In this document: positions 33,265-44,452 of the stretch, piece after piece | How positions within the stretch are numbered: the stretch's first letter is position 1 | Layout of the letters: each line of letters opens with the position of its first letter | Origin: Macrostomum hystrix | Taxonomy: Eukaryota; Platyhelminthes; Macrostomidae | Assembly: GCA_950097015.1 (NCBI GenBank) | Contig: CATNEN010000001.1 | Span: 19,472,501 to 19,536,500, forward strand | Direction of reading: 5' to 3' | DNA: 64,000 nucleotides | Position numbers and translations under genes: made by a program | The notes under the pieces: generated by a model | Seen by the model: the letters and a program-made list of their open reading frames with translations, nothing else | Told to the model about the DNA's origin: nothing | Databases searched by the model: none

Positions 33265-34635
33265 CTACGGGTGTGTCATAAGTAATGTCACTGTGGTTGT
33301 TGTGCGGGAACCCAAAGCAATAATCATCCAAATATATTATATTCTGAAAGTACATTTATTGAGAAGTTGCCACCACACCTGAGCAGCAATTTTAATGTCT
33401 ATGGCCAAAACTGTTGCAAGAATTTGTTAATCAGATTTAGCAAGCGCAACGCGATGAAATCTTCTTTTTGCAACGAGCAAAACTCAACATCAATCACGAC
33501 AAGACGCACATCCAGTTCTACGCTTTCATTCGCTTCAAGCTTGGAAAATCTGCACTTGAAGTAGAGGAGGATCTCCGGAACACACTGCCAGACAACTGCA
33601 CAACTCGCAGGACAATTTACAGGTGGTTTCAGAACTTTACTGATCCTGGGTTCGAATTGGGAGATGCCGCCAGATCTGGACGACCATGTTCAACCAGGAC
33701 AATAGAGAACATCGAAGTCATCAGCGACCTGGTCAAGGAAGACCCGCGGCAGTCTGTCAGGGAGCTAGCGGACTGCTTAGAGATTGATTTCAAGACAGTC
33801 CATCGCATCTTGACAGAGGATCTCCATCTCCGAAACGTCTGCTCGGTCTGGGTGCCCCATGACCTCACTGCGGACCAACGTCAGGCCCGTGTGAACTGCG
33901 CCAATCAGATCCGCAAGGTGTTCAGCAGCCGGGGCTTGGATGACATCCTAAACTGCCTGGTTGTTGAGGATGAGACTTGGCTCCACCTGGATGGCAAAAG
34001 CAGCAAGGCAGACAATCGCTGCTGGCTGGGAGCTGGGGACTCCAAGTTGACTGTGACGAGGAGGTCCATCTCAGACCATGCTGCTGGTGGCATTCACGCC
34101 AAACAAACGAGTCTCCATCTGTACAACTCCGCCAAACACCAAGGTCGATGGCCAGTACTTCATCGACTTTGTCCGACACACTGGGAACCTCTGGCGCACG
34201 CTCCGGTCAAACCCGATTCACCTGAACAAAGTTCTGTGGCAGATGGACAACGCACGGCCCCACACCTGTCAGGCTGTTTCGGATTTTCTGGCTGGACGGC
34301 GAGTAAATCTGCTCTGGCAGAGTCCCTACAGCCCAGACTTCAACTTGTGCGACAGGTTTCTCTTTAAATGGCTGAAGGCAGACTTTTCCCAGAGAAGTTT
34401 CGCAAACCATGATGAGGTCAAAGAAGCCGCGTTGCACTGGTTCCGACAGCTGGAGGAAAAACACCTGCAGGCTGAGGTAGAGAAGCTGTACGAGCACTGC
34501 CAGAGGGTGATTGATATTGGGGGACACTATGTTGTTGATTGATACAGTTTCGTTCATCTGCGATTGTTAGTTGGTCTGTTTTACCCTCAGTGACATTACT
34601 TATGACTGAGGGTAAATGTAACGAGTAGAGGAGAG
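33265..34635 (+). mobile_element. Mariner-1 inserted in the Gypsy-1 LTR
   Basis: Inserted at a TA. Terminal inverted repeats of about 27 bp share GTCATAAGTAATGTCACTG (left from 33266, right 34588-34614). About 20 bp of extra sequence (GTAACGAGTAGAGGAGAG) separates the right TIR from the resumed LTR and resembles the nearby LTR word GTAACGAG, suggesting filler from repair. It encodes a frameshifted D,D34D transposase. Confidence 0.9.
33468..34542 (+). pseudogene. Mariner-1 transposase, one frameshift
   Basis: Cut-and-paste transposase. HTH region with RRTIYRWFQNF and a linker GDAARSGRP. The catalytic triad is VVEDETW, MDNARPH and LCDRF, the last two Asp residues 34 apart, which is the mariner signature. 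The frame changes once near 34065-34078; both parts are otherwise open. The amino end starts upstream of 33468 by comparison with full-length mariners, with no clear ATG. Confidence 0.9.
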
Positions 34636-34684
34636 TAGAATGTAACGAGGTCTAAAACATAAAAGTGCAACCGCAAATCCAACA

Positions 34685-34689
34685 ATGAG
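34685..34689. repeat. Target-site duplication of Gypsy-1, right
   Basis: ATGAG, matching 28019-28023. Confidence 0.75.
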
Positions 34690-34730
34690 ATTAGCAAACT
34701 TTTTGAACTTTGGGTGGCTCAGAAAGTGGC

Positions 34731-35030
34731 TCAAAATGCAACAGAAAATTGTCTGTCTGTTGCATTTTGCAACGTGAGAAACGGATTGTCCTCCACCGCA
34801 GCTAGCAGAAAGTCATTCATAGGCTCGGTGAGCTTTCGATTCTTGGTTCCACCCCTGGGCAGTGCATGGCGTCTCCCTTCCAAATCAAAGCCATGGCAGA
34901 TGTTGTACACGGAAGTTCGCTTGATGTCCAGCATTCGAGAAATTTCGCTCACTGGCTCACCTCTTTGCCAGGCTTGAATAACGAGGTCTCTTTTTTCTCG
35001 AGTTATTTTAGCGTACGCAGGATTCTCCAT
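34731..35030 (-). pseudogene. HTH fragment of a Tc1/mariner-like transposase
   Basis: Ninety-nine residues from an ATG: KITREKRDLVIQAWQRGEPV and RTSVYNICHGFDLEGRRH form a paired-like helix-turn-helix, followed by a basic RGGTKNRKL linker and VEDNPFLTLQ. The DDE domain is absent. Its 3' flank on the minus strand carries the ~45-bp motif also seen at 25728-25775. Confidence 0.65.
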
Positions 35031-35510
35031 TCTGAGTCTCTTGATTACGAACAGTAAAATTGTGTCAACATGTTTGCGCAGCCAAATTTAAAAGCCTGTT
35101 TGTGTTTCTTGGATTTTGCCATAGACAAGTATTTCAATGTCTAAATTGAAAGCCCGCTTGTCTAATTTAAAAGCCTGTGTGTGTCTTTCAGAGTTGGCCA
35201 TAGACAGCAGTCGGCGGTTGGAGCAGCAGACAACTCAGTGTCCAATTTAAAAGCCCGCTGTCCCAACTAGACCGCAGAATTCTATAATTCTATGTATTTA
35301 TATTTAAGTGGCAGTCATTTAACGTCCTAGGCCGATAAAACATGTAGTCTATGGTCACAATTGCTGTAAACAGTTTTAGTAGTGCGATCTCGTGAGCCGG
35401 GCCAAGCTTTACGATTAAATACTATAATACCCCCTAAAATCGTTGTCTATGGCCTAGTGACGTCCTCAGCCGTCACTGCATTCACTGTAGCTGACACAGT
35501 GTGTGTCACA
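35031..35510. other. Spacer, no gene
   Basis: AT-rich sequence with repeated phrases AAAGCC(T/C)G and CCATAGACA at 35085-35260. It may be decayed repeat; no coding signal. Confidence 0.4.
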
Positions 35511-35641
35511 GGCTTTTGCCGCCACCCCAGCTCAACTCGGCTGTTATAAAATATACTGAATCGCATTGAAATCGCTCGTGTTTTTTCGGCTATCGACTAC
35601 AAACAGTCACATTTCTCAGTTCCTACAGTGGCGTCGCAAGC
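35511..35641 (+). repeat. Gypsy-2 terminal repeat, left, inverted orientation
   Basis: Reads LTR-to-primer-site on the plus strand, opposite to the element, and abuts the end of the pol frame directly. Confidence 0.88.
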
Positions 35642-36464
35642 AGGATTGTTGGCCTCGTCGTAGGATGCAGGTGTCGCCTCGAACCTCTTCTACCGTCCAC
35701 GGCAGGGTCTCGAATGGCAGCTGAGTTTTGATGCGTGCCTGCTGCTTTCGGAGAACCATTGTGCCGGGAACTACTCTGTGCTCCTTGGCGGTGTTGCGCT
35801 TGTCAAAGGCTCGCTTCATTTCGCGCGTGTACTGCCGACTCCAGTCCCTCACGGCTTGATGGTCGAATCCAGTCACAGTTGGCTGCCGACTAGCCGGGAT
35901 TCCGTCGTTGATCGCCCTGCCCATGAGTAGCTCGGCCGGGGTGCGTCCTGTGGCTCTGTGTGGCGTGGGGCGGAATGCCAGTAGCCAGTCGTCTAGAGCC
36001 TCTCTCCAGTTCCGGCCCTCAGAAATCACCGTCTTGATCACCTTGCCGATGCTGCGGTTGACGCGTTCGGTGGCTCCGTTGGACTCTGGGTGCAGCGGAC
36101 AGATAAGCCGGTGATGAACTCCATATTAGTTGAGGAAGTTGCGAAATTCAGCGGAGTTGAAGGGCGGTCCGTTGTCGGTAATGACCTCCGCGGGAATTCC
36201 GTGGCGACTGAAGAGCCGTCTCAGGTGCGGTGTCACGCTGTCGGCCGTGGTTGACTGCATTACGTCGACTTCAGGGTACTTGGAGTACAAGTCGGTGGTG
36301 ACGAGCAGCATGTGACCTTGCACCGGACCGTAGAAGTCCATGCCGAGCAGCTGCCAAGGCCCGTCGGGCATTTCCGTCGGCTTTAGAGGCGTCTGGTGCA
36401 CGTGCGTTGCCGCTGCCTGACAGTAGATGCAGCACTTGACAAAGACTTCGCAGTCGCTGTACAT
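35642..36464 (-). pseudogene. Gypsy-2 integrase
   Basis: The second half of the zinc finger (CCIYCQAAA) is followed by MDFYGPVQ, ITDNGPPFNSAEF and PESNGATERVNRS, so the D,D,E residues are all present. An in-frame TAG at 36127-36129 lies inside the core. The chromatin-facing end reads MVLRKQQARIKTQLPFE and terminates where the inverted repeat begins. Confidence 0.88.
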
Positions 36465-38430
36465 TTTGGGCCACCCAGACCTTGGTTTGCAGTCGCTTTA
36501 GAGTCCTGTCCGCCACGAGGTGTCCGGTGTGAGCCAGCTGCAGGATCGGCCTCCGCAGTGCCTCGGGGATGACGATGAGATCTCTGCGAAGCAGGACGCC
36601 GTCGTTCTCGGTTAGTTCGCTGCTGATGGACTTGAATGAGCGTTGCACCGGACTGAGAGTGTTCCAGTTGCCGGTTCTGATCGCGCCGAGTGCGGCCTGC
36701 ATTTCCGCATCAGTTCTTGCAGCCTCTCTGATCTTTTGGATTGTGAAGCCCTTTGGCACGGCACCAGTTGACACAGCGTTGACGTGGGCTTCATCGAGGA
36801 CCTCGCCGATGTTTGGCCTCGACTCTGGCAGCGGCTGGCGGCTGAGCAGATCGGCTGGATTTGCTGGTCCCGGCCTGTACAACAGATTAAAGCGGAGGTG
36901 CTGGATGCGGAGGGCCATTCGCTCGATCCGCGGCGGCGGGCGGGACCCCGGCTTGAACAGTGGAACGAGGGGCCGGTGGTCCGTCACAACGGTGAAGTTC
37001 GGGTCGCCTGCCAGGTAATGTTCGAATTTCAGGCAGGCGAACTTGATGGCCAGCGCCTCCCGCTCGATCTGCGCATACCACTGCTCCACCGGCGACAGAG
37101 CTCTGCTGGCATAGGCCACGGGACGGCTGCTGCCGTCTGGCTGCTTCTGGGTGAGAATGGCGCCGAGTCCGATCGGAGATGCGTCCACCAGGAGCTCCGT
37201 GTGCCGCTTGCGATCGACGAATGCTAGCGTGTCGGTGTTGGCAATTTCACTTTTGATGCTGTTGAATGCCTTGGTGTGGCTGGCGGTCCATTCCCACGGC
37301 TGGCCCTTTTTAGTCAGTTGGCGCAGCGGGGCTGACACGTCAGCATATCCAGAAATAAACTTCGCCAGAACGTTTGCTGTGCCAAGGAATGACCGTATTT
37401 CTGAGACATTGGCGGGCTGCCGGAAGTCCTGCATTGCTTGGATCTTCTCGGCAGCTGGTTGGATGCCCTTGGCTGACAGATGCATTCCGAGGAATTCGAC
37501 TGCTGGCTTGGCGAACTTGCACTTGTCTTTGTTCAACGTGATGCTAAACTCGCGGAGGCGTTGAAGACATACATTCAGTCTTTCATGATGTTGTTTGATA
37601 TCTGCGGCGTACACGATGACATCGTCGTGGACCCACTTGACGCCGTCGATGCCGCTGAGGATGCATAGCATAACCCGTTGAAGGATTTCTGAGGCGTTGG
37701 TAAATCCCATGCTCAGCCGCTTCAGTCGCATCAGTCCGAGCGGCGTGCTGAATGTGAACAGATCTCGGCTGTCTTCATGCACGGGGATCTGATAGAAAGC
37801 TTTCCGGATGTCCAGCTCGCTGAAAAGCTTGGCTCCAGACATCTCCCCGATGACTTCGTCCAGTGTCGGGATCTGCTGCTCTTCCGGAACAACGAAGGCG
37901 TTCAGGTCGCGAAGGTCTTGGCAGATCCTGACGCCGCCGTCCGCCTTGGGCACTACGACCATGCGTGCCACCCAGGCGCTGGGTCCCTTGACTGCTTCGA
38001 TGATATCCTGTCGCTCCAATGCCTTCAGCTCGTCCACCACGGTTGCTCTTAGATGCGCCGCTACCCGAGAAGGCGCGTGGCAGACTGGAACGGCGTCGCC
38101 TGACAGCTGCACTTTCACCTGGACGCCCTTGATGCATCGTATGCCTTCGAAGACTTCTCTGTGACGGTGCAGGATGTCTTGCAGCTGCGGTGACAGGCTC
38201 GCTGTGCTGTTTGAGTGCACGGCTTCCGTCCCGCTGGAATCGGGGCGCTGGATTTTGAGCACTCCGAGTCTGAATGCGGGCTCGCGACCGAGAATCGTCA
38301 GGCCGTCACCATCCATGATGTAGAACAGAATGACAGTGCTGGCTGATCCAACGTGGACTTGTAAGTCGGAGACACCAAGGATCTTCAGCGGTGAAGCGCA
38401 ACCGTAGGCTCGCACCTCGGATTTTGGAGC
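36465..38430 (-). pseudogene. Gypsy-2 pol: RT and RNase H
   Basis: Same frame as gag after the TGA. RT shows VPKADGGVRICQDLRDLN, FSELDIRKAFYQIPVHED and VKWVHDDVIVY, so the catalytic box is HDD. RNase H has LLVDASPIGLGAILTQKQ and VTDHRPLVPLF. The HHCC region of integrase begins (LAHTGHLVADRTLKRLQ), then the frame is lost near 36470. Confidence 0.9.
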
Positions 38431-39432
38431 TCACAGATGCGGCCGGCTGAGCGTCTTGAAGGTGCATTTGCTCATAATGCTGCATCTAGCTCCGCTGTCA
38501 ATCATCATCGAGAGCTGCTGATCTCCCACTCGGACTTTCAGCGAGACGTCGGGCGGATAGATGCCTTCCCTGTGTAGTGTGAACACGTCTTGGCTGGAGG
38601 TGTCTCCAGGAGCTGTGGTGTGAATCTGCTGTTGGACTCTGTTGCTGCTTAACCGCGGCTGGCGGCAGGCCTTTGATAGGTGGTTTGGCTTGCCACAGTT
38701 GTGGCAGATTTTGTCCTTGACTGCGTCACAGGAAGCGTGGCCGCGCTCGCCGCAGCGGTAGCAGGTCTGTGACTGGCTCTGCCTGGCCTCGCTGTGTGGT
38801 CTGCGTTTGTCTGACGCTGTTTGGCTTCTATTGGCCACGCTGGCCACCTGCGACTCGGTTGTCTTCTCCATCTCAGCAGCCTGTTCTTCCGCAGCTTCGA
38901 ATGCTCTGGCCTTCCGCAGCGCGTCTTCCAGTGAGATGTTTGCTTCCTGGAGCAGCCGTCTGCGCAGCTTGTCGGAGGTGCATGTAGCAACAAGTTGGTC
39001 TCGGATGAGGGAGTCGCGTAAGTCGCCGAATTCACATGGTTCAGCAGCCGTCCGCAGCCTGCTGTACCAAGCTTCGATTTTCTCACCAGATTGTTGAACA
39101 CACAGACGGTACTGGTATCGAGCGTAAACGATGTTCTTTCTATCATCGAAGTGTTGCTTCAGCCCCTTGAAGATTGTCTGCAGTGTGTGCTCCTGCTCCT
39201 GGCCGTCGGCGTCAGACCTGGGCTTTGGTAGTTCCCGAATGATGTCCGAGAATTCCTTTCCGGTCGTGTAGCAGAGCAGCTTGCATTTTTGGTTTTCATT
39301 GGCAATTCCAGATGCCTCAATGAAGTCTGCGAATCGCGCTGCCCATTCGTTCCAACGTTGGCCTGCGTTGTGCGGGTCGTGAGTAATGAGAATTGGCTCG
39401 GGTGGAGGTAGAGAAACGTAGCTTGTGGCCAT
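38431..39432 (-). CDS. Gypsy-2 gag and protease start
   Basis: The ATG at 39432 gives MATSYVSLPPPEPILI, a start used by related Gypsy elements. It has a capsid domain (RWNEWAARFADFIEASGI, EAWYSRLRTAAEPCEFGDLR), then a shortened first knuckle CYRCGERGHASC, a canonical second knuckle CHNCGKPNHLSKAC and the protease motif MMIDSGARCSIM. An in-frame TGA at 38431-38433 separates it from the rest of pol, which continues in the same frame. Confidence 0.88.
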   Translation of the reverse strand: MATSYVSLPPPEPILITHDPHNAGQRWNEWAARFADFIEASGIANENQKCKLLCYTTGKEFSDIIRELPKPRSDADGQEQEHTLQTIFKGLKQHFDDRKNIVYARYQYRLCVQQSGEKIEAWYSRLRTAAEPCEFGDLRDSLIRDQLVATCTSDKLRRRLLQEANISLEDALRKARAFEAAEEQAAEMEKTTESQVASVANRSQTASDKRRPHSEARQSQSQTCYRCGERGHASCDAVKDKICHNCGKPNHLSKACRQPRLSSNRVQQQIHTTAPGDTSSQDVFTLHREGIYPPDVSLKVRVGDQQLSMMIDSGARCSIMSKCTFKTLSRPHL

Positions 39433-39452
39433 GCCCCGCGTTGGCTGCGATG

Positions 39453-39585
39453 GCTTGCGATGCCACTGTAGGAACTGAGAAATGCGACTGTTTGTAGTCG
39501 ATAGCCGAAATAACACAAGAGCGTTTTCAATGCCATTCAGTATATTTTATAACAGCCGAGTTGAGCTGGGGTGGCGGCTAAAGCC
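39453..39585 (-). repeat. Gypsy-2 5' LTR end and primer site
   Basis: Minus strand ends TTCCTACA, then GTGGCATCGCAAGCC as likely tRNA primer site, about 20 bp before the gag ATG at 39432. LTR homology to the left copy stops near 39585, so the LTR start is not defined. Confidence 0.8.
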
Positions 39586-39962
39586 GCACCCCGTGCATCA
39601 GTTAACGTGCGTGCCAAGGGGCGCGGGTTGATTAACATCACTTTTTCGCGTTTTTTTTCTTTTCGTGTAGTACACGTGACTTGTGGTTGCAGAAAAATAT
39701 TATTTCACCTTTAACATGTCTAGTTGCTCTGAAATTAGGCAATATTGTTTGCATTATTTTCGAAATTTTCTACTAAATTTTCCAACTTTTTTCACGTATG
39801 CGAAAATTTTTTGAGGAAGATTAATTCGCCATGTGCTACTATTAGTAGAAACGATAGGATACTGTTTCAGTCATATCCTATAGGTCATTCCTTCCGAAAG
39901 ACCTGCTCATGTAGACTGCAATTATATGACTCTGCATGACAACTTAGTGTAATAGCTAGCTA
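39586..39962. other. Spacer, no gene
   Basis: AT-rich flank between Gypsy-2 and Mariner-2; nothing recognised. Confidence 0.45.
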
Positions 39963-39965
39963 TAA

Positions 39966-40732
39966 GGGTGAGCCAAAAGTTTCCGGAATTTCATTGCATC
40001 AACATAGTCAACTTTCGCATTCAAAGTCAACAGATTAAAACGATGTAACATAGTTGCCATTCAAGACCTTGACTCTCTCCCATCTCATAGGCAGTGCCTC
40101 AATCCCCTCCATCCAGAAGCTCCTTGGCCTAGAGTCGATCCATTCCTGCACTGCTAACTCCACATGCTGCTTGTTCGCAAACCGCCGACCATCACAGAAG
40201 TTCTGGAGGGATCTGAACACATGGTAGTCACATGGCGAGAGGTCCGGCGAGTAAGGTGGGTGAGGCAAAACGCTGAAGCCGAGGCTCGCGAGTTTGGCTT
40301 GGGTGATTCTAGCCTTGTGTGGTCGGGCATTGTCAAACAGAAGAACTTTGTCCCGGTGCCCTGGGCACACGGATCGCAGCCGGTGGGCAACTTGCTCCAG
40401 TTCTTCGCAGATGACAGCAGCAGTGACAGCCACACCATGCGGGATGAGCTCCCAGAAGATGGGGCCCGATGAGCAGAACCAGAAGGACAAGAGCTCCTTC
40501 CCACAGTGGGGGTCTCGCCTGGAGCAGATTGGTGGCTCTTCATCAGCATTCACCCAGACCGCCGATGCGATAGGATTTTCATATGAGACCCACTTCTCAT
40601 CCTGCGCAATGATGGACTTTAGGAAATATGGCGAGTGGGCCTGGAGGAGGTTCGAAGTTGCCATCTCGACTCGTAAAATTTGTACGAAGATCTAGCTGAA
40701 AAAAAATCCGGAAACTTTTGGCTCACCCTTAT
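39966..40732 (-). mobile_element. Mariner-2, internally shortened
   Basis: Near-perfect terminal inverted repeats AAGGGTGAGCCAAAAGTTTC (left from 39966, right ending about 40732) flanked by TA. Its length of about 770 bp, against about 1.3 kb for a full mariner, shows a large deletion of the 5' coding half. Confidence 0.93.
40035..40664 (-). pseudogene. Mariner-2 transposase, catalytic part only
   Basis: About 209 residues with IIAQDEKWVSYE, LLFDNARPHKA and DLSPCDYHVF. The last two Asp are 34 apart (D,D34D). The DNA-binding half and the true start are missing; the listed start is only the first available codon. Confidence 0.9.
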
Positions 40733-40849
40733 AGTATATAAATTATCATGGTTGCTTCTAAATTTCTGTTTCCTCTACATTTATCATAGAGCATAGGGAC
40801 TCAAAATTCGTCGAGATCAATCTGGATTAAGGGAGGTCCCAAAATCGAT

Positions 40850-41828
40850 TCCGTGCCTTCCCTAGATTCCCTAGATTCCCTAGATTCCCTAGATTAGTAG
40901 GGTGAGAGGGAGATCAGTAGGGTGTCCTAGATTCCTAGATTCTCATCCTAGATTCTCATCCTAGATTCTCATCCTAGATTCTCATCCTAGATTCTCATCC
41001 TAGATTCTCATCCTAGATTCTCGTTCTAGATTCTCATCCTATATTCTCATCCTAGATTCTCATCCAAGATTTTCATCTTCGATTCTCATCCTAGATTCTC
41101 ATCCTAGATTCTCATCCAAGATTTTCATCTTCGATTCTCATCCTAGATTCTCATCCTAGATTCTCATCCTAGATTATCATTCTAGATTCTCATCCTCGAT
41201 TCTCATCCTAGATTCTCATCCTATATTCTCATCCTATATTCTCATCCTATATTCTCATCCTATATTCTCATCCTAGATTCTCATCCTATATTCTCATCCT
41301 AGATTCTCATCCTAGATTCTCATCCTAGATTCTCATCCTATATTCTCATCCTATATTCTCATCCTATATTCTCATCCTAGATTCTCATCCTAGATTATCA
41401 TCCTAGATTCTCATCCTATATTCTCATTCTAGATTCTCATCCTAGATTCTCATCCTAGATTCTCATCCTATATTCTCATCCTAGATTCTCATCCTAGATT
41501 ATCATCCTAGATTCTCATCCTATATTCTCATTCTAGATTCTCATCCTATATTCTCATCCTATATTTTCATCCTCGATTCTCATCCTATATTCTCATCCTA
41601 GATTATCATTCTAGATTTTCATCCTCGATTCTCATCCTATATTCTCATCCTAGATTCTCATCCAAGATTTTCATCCTCGATTCTCATCCTATATCCTCAT
41701 CCTAGATTCTCATCCTATATTTTCATCCTCGATTCTCATCCTATATTCTCATCCTAGATTCTCATCCAAGATTTTCATCTTCGATTCTCATCCTAGATTC
41801 TCATCCTAGATTATCATCCTAGCCTAGA
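40850..41828. repeat. 13-bp minisatellite, array 1
   Basis: About 75 copies of ATTCTCATCCTAG with TATATT, CGATT and ATCATTC variants. The unit is the same as in the array at 45307-46895. Confidence 0.97.
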
Positions 41829-43812
41829 TTCTGCCAAATGTGCCTTATATAAAAACAAAACTCATCAAGCAGCTCACTCATAACTTATTTCTTATCTTTC
41901 AACTGTCTCGTCTCACCATGGGAAAGATGCGAAACATTGTAAAGACAGAAAGACAAAAACTTGTTTTCCGTTTAAAAATGTACTTTATTTCGGAAGCTAG
42001 GCCTTTTGACATTGATAGTTTCCAGTCTTTTTTCAATTCCTTCTCGTCGTGGCTCGGAGGCATGACGGCAATTTAGGGAATTGAATATTAGTCAGCTTCC
42101 TTTCTTGGTTTGATCGTCAGGGTCTTTTGTTAACCGAGAAGGAGGCCCTTCCCTGCCGCAGCAGCAAGCATAGCCTATGCTCTTGAGAACATTTAGGAAT
42201 TATGAAGTGGTGTTGATTACCCGAGACACAATTTTAATAATTTCCTTTGTTTATTAGGGCCAAGTGATATCACTTGTTTATTTAATTATGCTTGCTGCTG
42301 AAGAACCAAGTCGAAGCCACTATCCATGTAAAATATTGGTTTAAAAATAATGTAGAAAAGAACAGTGCAGGTACGTGCTAGATGTGCGGGCATGTGGAAA
42401 GAATTTTTTTGTGTTTTTTGTCTATTTTTCAGTTGTAATGACGCGGAAGGACATTTTATGCACATGACACAATTGTATGAACAGTATAAATTGTATGTCT
42501 CATATATACAGCTTATCCACGACAAATGACAGATCCTGTCAGTAAATTTTTTTGTGCTTCCAGTACGATTTTAAGATGCGTTGATGCCAAAAGAAATGGT
42601 ATATACATACACACAGTTCTATGAACTGGATAAATTTTGTATGTCCAGTAACATGTATGTCTATGAAAAATAAAATAAGATCCTGACTAGCTGACTTGGC
42701 AAATAACAGCTACATGGGCACTTGTCTTATCTGCTTCGAATTTTCATAGAATAGTGGATTTTAAGTTGCTACCTTGCCCCACCCCAGAGGCAAGTCAAGT
42801 CAAAGTTATGCTGTATGTATTTCAAGGGTAAACAAAGTGACCTATTTCTTATTGCACGCCAGACACAACGCCCTTCAGCTTATCTCCGTCTGTTGTGGTC
42901 CCTGGTCCGCTCGTCTGGGTTGCAAGCGAATTTGGGAAGCAAAAAATCGGCGGCCGTTTTGTCAACATAGGTGGGTGGATTCTGCCTAGGGCTCAAGTTC
43001 CCACACTATTTGCTCCTTATCTCTCCTCACGTAGATAAGGGCGCAAACCTGTCCTGAACTATTTGCAAAGTTTCCTGTTTGCTAAGTTGAATATCAAGCG
43101 ACATAACGCAACCGACAGTCGGGCTGTCGAAACCCAAATCCAAGTTTAGAGTTGTGAGAGTAGATAAGAAAATTTATGACGATGTTGCACTCGTAGAAGG
43201 GGATAAGCGAAGGCTAACTTTCCTGTCCCGTTAGCGGAATGACGTAAAAAAGTTGTCATTTTGGGCCGGTCTAAGAGCTTTCGGAAGCAGCCAACATTTT
43301 TGCCCTGGGCGGCCAGTTGCGATTTCGGATGTTAGGCGGTAAACTCCAATCGCAAGTGCAGGGAGTCGAAAGTATGAGGGACAAAATAAGTAGAAATACA
43401 AAGCAGCATAGAGGGATTTAGAAAAGAGAAAAGGCCCAGGCATGAACGAATGGGAGAAACCAGCAGAGAGAGAGGAGCCAGGAACGAGAGGTCGAGACCG
43501 GACCGGGGATGAAAAGGAGCAAGAAATATCATGCACATTTTATGTGAAATATTGTACGTGAAAGGATGGAAAATAAATATAATATCACGAGCGCGGAGCT
43601 ACAGCTCTCTCGCTTTTTTCCCCTCTGCAGCCCGCTTGACGGAGTCGATCTCAGGCATTAACCCAAAGTGTTTTACTCATTATCAATCATTTGATTTTTA
43701 AAGGTATCATAAGAGAACTAGAATCGTGTCAGTCCGAGTCGGTTTTTCATTCAATCTTATAAGGAGGCGATCTCTTCTTTGATCGGCGCAGAGGAGAGGT
43801 CGTACCGCAGAA
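41829..43812. other. Spacer, no gene recognised
   Basis: Mixed-composition sequence between array 1 and the EnSpm fragment. Short frames only; no family similarity seen. Confidence 0.45.
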
Positions 43813-44452
43813 TTAACACCTTATATTATAGAAAGGATAGTTGTAGACATTGTCGAATTCCTGAAGCACTCTGCCACTTATTATGCCGTCCGGTTTAACT
43901 TCATCAATATGAATGCATGTCGCCCCAACGAAGCAGCAATTGTCACCCTTCTTCGTGCTGAATTCTATAGTTGTTTCTGCTGGCTGGCTGAGGTACATAT
44001 TTCGTACTTGTAGTGCTTGACAAACTGAATGAGCAGCGACATGCCTGGTCCACTTTGACCCTTCTCTTGATGGCTCCCAGATAGCTTTCGAATGGAAATG
44101 TACTAAAATTATTTAAGTTACCTAGCCTTCTAACAAACTGGTCGAGATGAAGAAGTGCATGAATGTTGTAGCTAATTGATTTTTGGCCAAATAACTTTGA
44201 CATCTGTTCGACGAATACCTCGATGCAGCTTTTCGCTGAATCCCATAGATTAGCATACCTTTCCGTGGAATAGCAGTATACGGCGAAGTGCAGTAGAAGA
44301 AATTTTTTGTAAAACTGTTCCTTAACATATCCCTTAAAAATTATTGGTCCCAGGTAAAGAATAATTTGTCTGAACTCTGTCGCCTTAAAATAGTTAAGAC
44401 ACTTATCAAGTTCGCAGATTTTCGCAGATTTCGCAGATACGCTTCCCCACAT
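43813..44452 (-). pseudogene. EnSpm/CACTA transposase remnant
   Basis: FRQIILYLGPIIFKGYV, YKKFLLLHFAVYCYS, QKSISYNIHALLHLDQFV and NFSTFPFESYLGAIKRRV follow the order seen in animal EnSpm (CACTA) transposase C-terminal regions. GDNCCFVGATCIHIDEV and YNYPFYNIRC follow in another frame near 44000. The catalytic N-terminal part is absent. The upstream frame 44453-44671 (MSSRSRIVRRL, acidic) could be its amino end but shows no motif. Confidence 0.7.

Larger units (their letters stand above)
28024..34684 (-). mobile_element. Gypsy-1, Ty3/Gypsy LTR retrotransposon (decayed, nested insertions)
   Basis: LTRs at 28024-28259 and 33080-34684 (the latter split by a mariner), 5-bp duplication ATGAG outside. 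The minus-strand order is LTR, primer-binding-site candidate TTGGCGTTGCAAGCAGG next to 33080, gag, zinc knuckle, protease, RT, RNase H, integrase. A 5'-truncated LINE sits in the 3' end of pol. The LTRs differ at only a few visible sites, suggesting a fairly recent insertion, yet the coding region has frameshifts, a stop codon and a catalytic substitution in integrase. Confidence 0.92.
33080..34684 (-). repeat. Gypsy-1 5' LTR, split by mariner
   Basis: LTR parts 33080-33264 and 34636-34684 flank the mariner. Together they match 28024-28259 with only a few visible differences. Confidence 0.88.
35511..39585 (-). mobile_element. Gypsy-2, Ty3/Gypsy element bounded by inverted terminal repeats
   Basis: The gag-pol region runs on the minus strand. 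The two ends, 35511-35641 and 39453-39585, are about 130-bp copies of the same sequence in opposite orientation, both reading from GCCGCCACCCCAGCTCAACT to CAGTTCCTACA and into TGGC(G/A)TCGCAAGC, which looks like LTR end plus primer-binding site. A normal element would carry direct LTRs. Coding lesions are an in-frame TGA, a frameshift and an in-frame TAG. Confidence 0.85.

Noticed and set aside
35511-39585. DIRS-type element, because of inverted termini
   Set aside because: The element encodes a DDE integrase (MDFYGP, TDNGPP, E in ESNG), not a tyrosine recombinase.
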